Shown: piece by piece, positions 1-4,934 of the stretch | Layout of the letters: each line of letters starts with the position of its first letter | How positions within the stretch are numbered: position 1 is the first letter of the stretch | NCBI GenBank assembly: GCA_002388005.1 | Contig: DGLO01000038.1 | Coordinates: 541 to 5,882 of the forward strand | DNA length: 5,342 bases | Direction: 5' to 3' | DNA from: Candidatus Neomicrothrix sp. UBA4542 | GTDB taxonomy: Bacteria; Actinomycetota; Acidimicrobiia; Acidimicrobiales; Poriferisodalaceae | Notes under the pieces: generated by a model | Seen by the model: the letters and a program-made list of their open reading frames with translations, nothing else | Database searches by the model: none | What the model was told of the DNA's origin: nothing | Program-made: the position numbers and the translations under genes

Positions 1-1
1 G

Positions 2-526
2 GCTCTTCATCAATGCCCCGTCCCTACCATCGCTCGCATTAATGGAGTTGCTGCTGGTGGCGGTCTTGGACTTGCGTTGGCGTGCGATATCACGATTGCC
101 GTGAAGTCCACGTTTCTGGTTGCAACATTTGGACCTCGTCTTGGGATTGTTCCTGATCTGGGTTCAACATGGAGCCTTCCTAGGCGAGCGGGACGAGCCC
201 GAGCGATGGGCATGGCGATGCTGGGGGATCGAGTTTCAGCGGAACAGGCCGCTGAATGGGGACTGATATGGAGATGCGTTGACGATGACCAGCTTGATGC
301 TGAAGTCGCCGCTACTGCCGGAATCCTCAAACGAACCAGCCCAGATGCCATGCTTCGCATTCGTCAGTCCATTGATGGAGCGACCACGACAGGCTTTGTT
401 GACCAACTTGGGATTGAAATGGAACACCAAGCCGTTTTGATACCGCGCAACATGACAGAAGGAGCGCAAGCATTTCTTGAGAAACGCGAACCACAATTCG
501 ATGGGCGCAGAACCGGCTCAGAATGA
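2..526 (+). CDS. PaaG-like enoyl-CoA isomerase/hydratase (crotonase family), 5' end missing
   Basis: The reading frame is open from base 2 and ends with TGA at 524-526; the start lies left of the window, so about 174 C-terminal residues are visible. It begins inside the core fold: PTIARINGVAAGGG is the second oxyanion-hole loop, followed by LACDIT. The stretch RLGIVPDLGSTW and then RARAMGMAMLGD, SAEQAAEWGLIW and the C-terminal FLEKREPQF closely resemble my memory of E. coli PaaG, the 1,2-epoxyphenylacetyl-CoA isomerase of phenylacetate degradation. The Asp in IVPD (codon 155-157) matches the PaaG catalytic aspartate. The two glutamates of true hydratases (rat enoyl-CoA hydratase E144 and E164) are not conserved: GGGLGL carries Gly at the first position. 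This favours an isomerase, or a related crotonase reaction, over simple hydration. The acyl-CoA dehydrogenase 66 bases downstream on the same strand supports a CoA-thioester degradation operon. Family membership is firm; the exact substrate is not, and no other phenylacetate genes are visible. Confidence 0.93.
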   Translation, partial: ALHQCPVPTIARINGVAAGGGLGLALACDITIAVKSTFLVATFGPRLGIVPDLGSTWSLPRRAGRARAMGMAMLGDRVSAEQAAEWGLIWRCVDDDQLDAEVAATAGILKRTSPDAMLRIRQSIDGATTTGFVDQLGIEMEHQAVLIPRNMTEGAQAFLEKREPQFDGRRTGSE

Positions 527-592
527 ACTATTTCGCCAAAGACAACGCGTCTGAGGTTGTTCTCCGGGTGCTCTGTTAGCAAGACTGTCCTC

Positions 593-1819
593 ATGTCAGA
601 CACAGCGAACACAGTTACGGGAAACGAAGCAGCCGAAATCGATAGCGCCTTGGACGCGTTACTTGCCGACAACGACCCCAAAAAAATGAGCTACGAAGAC
701 TTTCGTGGCGCCCAATATGACCATGGCCTTGCATGGGTGTACTTCGACAAGGGTTTCGGAGGTCTGGGAGTAAGCCCTGGCTTACAAAGGCAGGTTGACG
801 TTCGCATACGAGAAGCAGGGGCGTCGCCGATGAAAGCAGCGATGTTCTTCATGCATTTGGCCGGACCGACGATCCATACACACGGAAGCGAAGAAACAAA
901 GCAGCGGTTGTTGCGACCGATGTTCACGGGTGAAGAGCGCTGGTGCCAGCTGTTCAGCGAACCCGGAGCCGGCAGCGACTTCGCTGGGCTAGCGACACGC
1001 GCAGTGAAAGACGGCGATTCCTGGATCGTCAACGGCCAAAAGGTGTGGAACACCATGGCTCACCTCGGCGACTGGGGGATGCTAGTTACCCGCACTGATC
1101 CTGAAATGCCCAAACATCGTGGAATGACGTACTTCGCTGTGGATATGAAAAGTCAAGGCGTTGACGTCCAACCGTTGAGACAAATCACTGGCGAAGCCGA
1201 GTTCAATGAAGTCTTCCTGACAGATGTCGAAATTCCCGACACCAACCGAATCGGAGACGTAGGCGACGGTTGGAGAGTGTCACTCACCACCCTGATGAAC
1301 GAGCGAAACGCTATAGGCGGGGGCAGCGGCGGAGGTCCGCCGAAGGCGGGTTCGGGCCCGGTCTCAATTCTCCTAAAGATGTGGAAAGAAACACCCGACG
1401 AGCAGCGAAACAGTGTCACTCTCGACCGAATTATGCGCTTATACGTTCGCGCAGAAGCGCAGCGCCTAACCAATATCCGAGCCGGGCAAAACCGCAGAAA
1501 AGGCAACCCTGGCCCGGAAATGTCCATAGCGAAACTGGCATTCGCTGAACTTAACCAAGACTTACTGACCGCTGCTGTCGACATGATGGGCATGGCGGGT
1601 CAGGTCGGCTGCGACTACACGTTCCGCCGGCCAGAAGATCTATCGGTGGACGGCTCCGAAACTGGCATACAACACGGGTTCTTACGAGTTAGAGCGAACT
1701 CGATCGAGGGCGGAACCTCTGAGATCATGCGCAACATTCTTGGCGAACAGGTCCTGGGCCTACCGGGCGAACCACGCTTAGATAAGGACATCCCCTGGAT
1801 TGAAGTTCCGCGCAGTTGA
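593..1819 (+). CDS. Acyl-CoA dehydrogenase (FadE-type flavoprotein)
   Basis: This 408-residue protein is the usual length for an acyl-CoA dehydrogenase, an FAD enzyme that puts a trans-2 double bond into acyl-CoA thioesters in the cytoplasm. The family signature is at residues 117-132 (WCQLFSEPGAGSDFAG), followed by VNGQKVWNT with Trp152 and the beta-domain end FNEVFLTDVEIP. The C-terminal domain ends with SIEGGTSEIMRNILGEQVLG. The base position of medium-chain enzymes (MCAD Glu376) aligns with Gly373, one residue after Glu372. Glu237 in LMNERNA sits where isovaleryl-CoA dehydrogenase carries its base, so it is the candidate catalytic residue. The usual FAD-contact motif QxxGGxG is changed to DMMGMAG. 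A Gly-rich loop follows Glu237. I chose ATG 593; an in-frame TTG at 557 would add 12 residues. Neither start has a clear ribosome binding site. The gene follows the PaaG-like gene by 66 bases and is probably cotranscribed. The substrate cannot be told from sequence. Confidence 0.95.
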   Translation: MSDTANTVTGNEAAEIDSALDALLADNDPKKMSYEDFRGAQYDHGLAWVYFDKGFGGLGVSPGLQRQVDVRIREAGASPMKAAMFFMHLAGPTIHTHGSEETKQRLLRPMFTGEERWCQLFSEPGAGSDFAGLATRAVKDGDSWIVNGQKVWNTMAHLGDWGMLVTRTDPEMPKHRGMTYFAVDMKSQGVDVQPLRQITGEAEFNEVFLTDVEIPDTNRIGDVGDGWRVSLTTLMNERNAIGGGSGGGPPKAGSGPVSILLKMWKETPDEQRNSVTLDRIMRLYVRAEAQRLTNIRAGQNRRKGNPGPEMSIAKLAFAELNQDLLTAAVDMMGMAGQVGCDYTFRRPEDLSVDGSETGIQHGFLRVRANSIEGGTSEIMRNILGEQVLGLPGEPRLDKDIPWIEVPRS

Positions 1820-1844
1820 CGAATCTTTTATCGGCTCTATGACA

Positions 1845-2894
1845 TCAAATATCAAGTAAGCGACGAATCGTCGGAGCCCAGTACAACGTCCCTGGCCGAT
1901 GTTGGGTGATTTCTGCACCTATGTTTTGCGCCGACGGGTGCCCGCCAGAAACAATCGCTACTTGTCGGGTGCATCGAGGACTTCCATGGTTGCCTAATGT
2001 CAGTGGTTCTCCGCGACCAAACATTCGATGCGGCTCTGTCCAGGCCAGTAAAACGTTGGGAGCGGCAAGCACAGTGCCCTCAATACCGTCAAACCCCATG
2101 ATCTCTGACTGAATCAAAGCAAATTCCTCATCAGGTACCGGTTGCAAAGCGGCAACGGTCGCTCCAGTGCCGTCATTTCTTACTTGAACCGGCCATCCGA
2201 CAGTTTCGGCGTGTGCTTTCAGGTTGACGCATTCCGGGTGATCGGTCGGTTCTTGGCAATGATCGCTCACGGTGATGAGGACTGTGTCTTCCCATTGAGG
2301 ACGTAGAAGGTCAACCAGCATCCCGTATGCTTCGTCGCTTCTTCTGTATTGCGCGGCCGCAGCATCTGATTGAGGTCCATACATGTGCATGGTGGTATCG
2401 GGTTCGTTGAGATGCAACAGAACAAAATCTGCGTTCAGATCTGTCCGCGCCGCGGCATCGATGACAGCGCGGTCTTGGGGATAGCCGTAGGGATCGAGCG
2501 GAGTCCCCTCTGGTGGCGCACCGGTGGGAGGCCAAGAAGCGTCAGCTTCTAACGCCCCCATAGTTCCAAGGAGCTTGTGATCACCAACGACTGCAACGCT
2601 TCGACGGCCTGCACCTTTGCAATCATCAAAGATCGTTCGGCCTTGAGGCCCACTGTCATAGGTGCGAACAAACTGGTCATCTATCCACGCCCAATTTCCC
2701 CAATGCCCCGTTTGGGTAGGTGCCAGACCAGTGACAAAAGCGGCGTGATTGGAGTAGGTAACGGAGAGCATTAACGATTCGCCCCCGCGAGAAGCGATAG
2801 CCCCTTCGGCTGCTTGCCTCCACAAGTTCGGCGTAGTGTCGCTACCAATCACCGAATGTGGAAACGCATCAAGAATCGTAAGGACCACCCGCAT
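1845..2894 (-). CDS. Nucleotide pyrophosphatase/phosphodiesterase-type hydrolase (alkaline phosphatase superfamily)
   Basis: This 349-residue protein keeps the full active-site set of the phosphodiesterase/nucleotide pyrophosphatase family: Asp9 in LTILDAF, the probable nucleophile Thr46 in SVTYSNHAAFVTGL, Asp166 and His170 in NEPDTTMHMYGP, Asp211 and His212 in VSDHCQE, and His303 in GNHGSP. These match the six ligands of a two-zinc site plus the threonine that attacks phosphorus. Family members cleave phosphodiester or pyrophosphate bonds; phosphonoacetate hydrolase shares the fold and motifs, so a C-P substrate is also possible. No signal peptide or membrane segment is seen, so the enzyme is probably cytoplasmic, unlike secreted NPPs. 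The start at 2894 puts Asp9 at the usual distance from the N-terminus. It converges on the acyl-CoA dehydrogenase with a 25-base gap that shows no terminator hairpin. A TACGGT hexamer lies 6 bases before ATG; a GGTGAGG stretch 3 bases before ATG could also act as a close ribosome binding site. The substrate is unknown. Confidence 0.9.
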   Translation of the reverse strand: MRVVLTILDAFPHSVIGSDTTPNLWRQAAEGAIASRGGESLMLSVTYSNHAAFVTGLAPTQTGHWGNWAWIDDQFVRTYDSGPQGRTIFDDCKGAGRRSVAVVGDHKLLGTMGALEADASWPPTGAPPEGTPLDPYGYPQDRAVIDAAARTDLNADFVLLHLNEPDTTMHMYGPQSDAAAAQYRRSDEAYGMLVDLLRPQWEDTVLITVSDHCQEPTDHPECVNLKAHAETVGWPVQVRNDGTGATVAALQPVPDEEFALIQSEIMGFDGIEGTVLAAPNVLLAWTEPHRMFGRGEPLTLGNHGSPRCTRQVAIVSGGHPSAQNIGAEITQHRPGTLYWAPTIRRLLDI

Positions 2895-2900
2895 GTCCTC

Positions 2901-2906
2901 ACCGTA
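2901..2906 (-). promoter_or_regulatory. Putative -10 element of the phosphodiesterase gene (leaderless spacing)
   Basis: On the minus strand, TACGGT fits TANNNT and is followed by six bases (GAGGAC) and then ATG at 2894. Transcription would begin at or next to the start codon, as in the leaderless mRNAs well documented in Mycobacterium. No clear -35 box is seen. The GTGAGG overlapping this site is a competing explanation, as a Shine-Dalgarno sequence set very close to the start. Confidence 0.45.
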
Positions 2907-2943
2907 TGCGACGTGAGCCAGTCACCGGGTTTACCGGGAGGGC

Positions 2944-3069
2944 GTGAGTGAACTATTCACCGTTCAACAACACGGGCAAGTCGGCGTTCTTACGCTCAAT
3001 AGCGATGAGAACCAACGGACCACCACCTTGGTGTGTGAACTCAAGAAAGCAATTATTGGTTCCTGCTAG
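2944..3069 (+). pseudogene. 5' remnant of a second enoyl-CoA hydratase/isomerase gene
   Basis: A plus-strand frame opens with GTG at 2944 and ends with TAG at 3067-3069, giving 41 residues. It reads MSELFTVQQHGQVGVLTLNS, then DENQRTTTLVCELKKA. This aligns without gaps to the first residues of the minus-strand crotonase next door (MSEYLSLEQHGHVSVLTLDN, then GENRWTTTMTRELDAA). By hand count about 16 of the first 28 residues are identical, and differences fall largely at codon positions that preserve the protein. The remaining 200 or so residues of a crotonase are absent; the following DNA is the 3' end of the neighbour read backwards. It is therefore the beginning of a paralogous gene whose body was lost, not a recent exact duplication. 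TACCGG and six bases precede its GTG, paralleling TACCGT and six bases before the intact gene's ATG; a GGGAGGG lies just before the start. A short peptide could still be made. An assembly joint is the main alternative explanation. Confidence 0.72.
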
Positions 3070-3809
3070 CCGGAACGCGGTGGATGGGGATAGTCACCAT
3101 TGTTATGAAGCATGTGGGCAGGACCATCAGTTCTGTTAATCGCCGCGTCTGAACCCCAAATGTGTTCCTTTTGCCATTTGAAGAGTTCTCGATTGGCACC
3201 CAAACGCGACAGTTCTTCTGCCCGTTCAATGGCTTTGCTAGTTACTTCGTCTTGGTCGGCTAATTCCTGAACGAACCCAGACGAAAAAGCCTCTTCGCCG
3301 GTCCAGCGTTTGGCGAACTGCACCGTCTCATAGAAAGCGTGGCGTGGCAATTTGTGATGGAACAACGCCAACTCAGCTTCAGGAATTGGCACTCCGATTT
3401 CGATTTCGTTCGCGCACATCATTCCGCGGTCACGACGCATAACTCGCTGGTCGTGACACAGAGCCCACATGAATCCCGCTCCAAAAGCGTGACCGTTGAC
3501 CGCAGCAATGGTTGGCATCGGAAAGGTGATAAGTCGGGCGAACAGCTTCATTGCCTCATCACCAAAGACTCTTCGGTCTCCACCTTCATGGTCACCTTTG
3601 CTTGTGATCCAATCGAGGTCGAGTCCATTAGAGAAGAACTTCGGATCAGACGAAGCGGTGACTAGCGCGTGAGGCCCTGTTGTTTGCTCAACTTCATCGA
3701 GGGCAGCGTCTAACTCTCTGGTCATTGTGGTGGTCCAGCGATTCTCGCCATTGTCGAGAGTCAAGACGCTGACGTGACCGTGCTGTTCAAGGGAGAGATA
3801 TTCGCTCAT
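3066..3809 (-). CDS. Enoyl-CoA hydratase/isomerase family protein (delta3,delta2-enoyl-CoA isomerase-like)
   Basis: This 247-residue crotonase begins at ATG 3809 (MSEYLSLEQHG); the frame runs 11 codons further upstream, but no family similarity supports the extension. The oxyanion hole is formed by FFSNGLDLDW (residues 58-67) and by GHAFGAGF (106-113), after the strand FPMPTIAAVNG. The stretch MRRDRGMMCANEIEIGVPIP (124-143) resembles peroxisomal and plant delta3,delta2-enoyl-CoA isomerases, where a glutamate in a SELDIG-type motif moves the double bond; Glu135 is the likely equivalent. Such isomerases let unsaturated fatty acids enter beta-oxidation. The C-terminal tail (residues about 222-247, rich in His, Asn and Pro) matches nothing I recognise. 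A TACCGT hexamer lies six bases before the ATG and no Shine-Dalgarno sequence is evident. The stop TAG shares a CTAG with the stop of the plus-strand remnant. A hairpin in the gap separates it from the upstream hydrolase gene, so it is probably a single-gene transcript. The reaction could also be hydration. Confidence 0.92.
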   Translation of the reverse strand: MSEYLSLEQHGHVSVLTLDNGENRWTTTMTRELDAALDEVEQTTGPHALVTASSDPKFFSNGLDLDWITSKGDHEGGDRRVFGDEAMKLFARLITFPMPTIAAVNGHAFGAGFMWALCHDQRVMRRDRGMMCANEIEIGVPIPEAELALFHHKLPRHAFYETVQFAKRWTGEEAFSSGFVQELADQDEVTSKAIERAEELSRLGANRELFKWQKEHIWGSDAAINRTDGPAHMLHNNGDYPHPPRSG

Positions 3810-3815
3810 GCCGCA

Positions 3816-3821
3816 ACGGTA
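3816..3821 (-). promoter_or_regulatory. Putative -10 element of the isomerase-like gene (leaderless spacing)
   Basis: On the minus strand TACCGT is followed by TGCGGC and then ATG at 3809, so the hexamer sits exactly six bases before the start codon. That is the distance expected if transcription begins at the A of ATG. No -35 box or ribosome binding site is apparent. Confidence 0.45.
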
Positions 3822-3865
3822 GACCAACCCGAAACCGCCCACCCCTTTTTGGAACCGACCAGAAA

Positions 3866-3943
3866 ATGCCAGGACTCCTAGACAAGACCGTTGTCAAGAT
3901 CTGGCCGCCGATCGCTCGTGTGATCATGAAGCAATTTGGCTAA
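3866..3943 (+). other. Doubtful 25-codon reading frame or gene remnant
   Basis: A plus-strand frame from ATG 3866 to TAA 3941-3943 encodes MPGLLDKTVVKIWPPIARVI plus MKQFG. The first residues (MPGLLDKTVV) recall the N-termini of short-chain dehydrogenases, but the glycine-rich cofactor motif that should follow is absent. It has no ribosome binding site and no TANNNT hexamer at the spacing seen for its neighbours. It lies in the gap between two minus-strand genes and would be transcribed against the hairpin at 3950-3980. It may be a decayed fragment or chance; it is listed because it is the only frame of note in this gap. Confidence 0.15.
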
Positions 3944-3949
3944 TGGGGA

Positions 3950-3980
3950 AGGGTCTCTAACGACCGGCGTCGTTAACCCT
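3950..3980 (-). terminator. Strong hairpin downstream of the metallo-hydrolase gene
   Basis: Arms AGGGT (3950-3954) and TAACGAC (3958-3964) pair with GTCGTTA (3969-3975) and ACCCT (3976-3980), giving 12 base pairs with a CTC bulge and a four-base loop (CGGC). In the minus-strand transcript it begins 14 bases after the TGA of the metallo-hydrolase gene, the usual place for a terminator. There is no clear U tract after it (TTCCCCATT follows), so it is either a U-poor terminator, as is common in actinobacteria, or an mRNA 3'-end stabiliser. It is also partly symmetric on the plus strand, where no gene ends nearby. Confidence 0.5.
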
Positions 3981-3994
3981 GCGTTCTGTCGTTG

Positions 3995-4867
3995 TCAGGA
4001 CGCGTCAAAGCGATAGCTGTCTCCATCCGGGCGCATTACTCCCGCCGTAGGAGTGCCGAAATGGGTTCCGATTATCAATGTGTTGCCGTCAGCCCATCTA
4101 GCAAACGCGTCTACACGAGTGCTGCGCGCCATTTCTGGGTCGGTATCGAAGCTGGAACTCAAATCCGGCTGAGCTATCTGGATAGGACTGTGGGCCATAT
4201 CACCGGTGATGATCGCACGTTGATCGCCTGACTCAATCAAAATACTTACGTGTCCTGGTGTGTGGCCCGGAGTGGACTCAAACGACACCGCTGAACCGAT
4301 TGAATGATCCGCCGAGACCAGGTTGGCGAGACCTGCCTCGCGAATCGGGGCCACGGAATCTTCAAATACCGGATCCCCGAATAGATCTTCGGTGGAGGAC
4401 CAATGTTCAAACTCCGCGGCGACGAATACGTACTCAGCGTTAGGAAATGTCGGTACCCATTGACCATCGACAAGTCGAGTATTCCAACCAACATGATCAA
4501 CATGAAGGTGCGTGCATACGACATGTGTGATCGAATCCGGCGGGTAACCAGCTTTTTCTAAAAGATCCAGGAAAGGGCCTTGTTGTTCGTGCCAGAGAGG
4601 GTTTCCGCGTTGCTTATCGTTACCGACGCACGTGTCGACAGCTATACGGTCGTCTCCGGTGTCGATTACGCAACAATGAATCTTTTGGAGAAGGTGCCCC
4701 TTCTCGCCGACAAAGGGCGCCAGCCACGGGGCCTGCTCCCTTAACTCAAGCACCCCAGTTTTATCGATCGAAGAAAACATGAATTTCGGTGAAGTCGGAT
4801 CCGAAGATTCAGGGACCGAGGTGATCCTCACGTCTCCGATCTGCCAAGTCAGGACATCGTCGCTCAT
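3995..4867 (-). CDS. Metallo-beta-lactamase-fold hydrolase
   Basis: The 290-residue protein has the full metal site of the metallo-beta-lactamase superfamily: THLHVDHVGWN with His120, His122, Asp124 and His125; His206 in TPGHTPGH; Asp223 in ITGDMAHSP; and His269 in IGTHFGTP. This set binds two metal ions and activates water. The overall plan, with a long N-terminal strand region and CCVIDTG before DTCVGNDK, is that of the broad group containing quorum-quenching lactonases and methyl parathion hydrolase, so an ester, lactone or similar bond is the likely target. No signal peptide is visible. I chose ATG 4867 (MSDDVLTWQIGD), which starts at the first conserved strand and has TATCGT six bases upstream. 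In-frame ATGs at 4903, 4999 and 5020 would overlap the divergent dioxygenase gene. It is divergent from that gene, with 67 bases between the chosen starts, which hints at shared control. The substrate is unknown. Confidence 0.92.
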   Translation of the reverse strand: MSDDVLTWQIGDVRITSVPESSDPTSPKFMFSSIDKTGVLELREQAPWLAPFVGEKGHLLQKIHCCVIDTGDDRIAVDTCVGNDKQRGNPLWHEQQGPFLDLLEKAGYPPDSITHVVCTHLHVDHVGWNTRLVDGQWVPTFPNAEYVFVAAEFEHWSSTEDLFGDPVFEDSVAPIREAGLANLVSADHSIGSAVSFESTPGHTPGHVSILIESGDQRAIITGDMAHSPIQIAQPDLSSSFDTDPEMARSTRVDAFARWADGNTLIIGTHFGTPTAGVMRPDGDSYRFDAS

Positions 4868-4873
4868 GATTGG

Positions 4874-4879
4874 ACGATA
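4874..4879 (-). promoter_or_regulatory. Putative -10 element of the metallo-hydrolase gene (leaderless spacing)
   Basis: On the minus strand TATCGT is followed by CCAATC and then ATG at 4867. The fit to TANNNT and the six-base gap equal those before the two other minus-strand genes. No purine-rich ribosome binding site is present, which supports a leaderless transcript and the choice of 4867 as the start. Confidence 0.5.
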
Positions 4880-4921
4880 GCGCTCGACACATAGGCATTT
4901 CATGGTAACTGCGGTCTGCCC

Positions 4922-4927
4922 TAACCT
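4922..4927 (+). promoter_or_regulatory. Putative -10 element of the dioxygenase gene
   Basis: TAACCT fits TANNNT and lies seven bases before the GTG at 4935. It supports that start over the in-frame ATG at 4902, which has no TANNNT at leaderless spacing and only a weak AGG as a possible ribosome binding site. Lack of a -35 box keeps confidence low. Confidence 0.35.
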
Positions 4928-4934
4928 CTTCGCG

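Noticed and set aside
691..1056. 121-residue minus-strand frame opposite the acyl-CoA dehydrogenase
   Set aside because: It is antisense to the FAD-signature region and its sequence shows no domain; it is open by chance.
1270..1548. 92-residue plus-strand frame inside the acyl-CoA dehydrogenase
   Set aside because: It is a shifted-frame shadow, rich in Arg and without a recognisable motif, while the main frame here encodes conserved dehydrogenase sequence.
1862..1874. Inverted repeat CGACG-AAT-CGTCG near the convergent gene ends
   Set aside because: It is a short 5-pair stem inside the C-terminal codons of the phosphodiesterase, with no U tract; it is too weak to call a terminator.
2924..2940. 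ACCGGG repeated twice (CACCGGGTTTACCGGGAG) between the divergent starts
   Set aside because: It is a single short repeat in a 49-base gap; it may be part of an operator, but one copy pair is not enough to call.
2948..3139. 63-residue plus-strand frame starting at GTG 2948
   Set aside because: It is the wrong frame over the crotonase remnant and then antisense to the intact crotonase; the frame starting at 2944 carries the family similarity.
3881..3895. GACAA...TTGTC inverted repeat
   Set aside because: Five base pairs with a five-base loop is common by chance, and it falls in the doubtful 25-codon frame.
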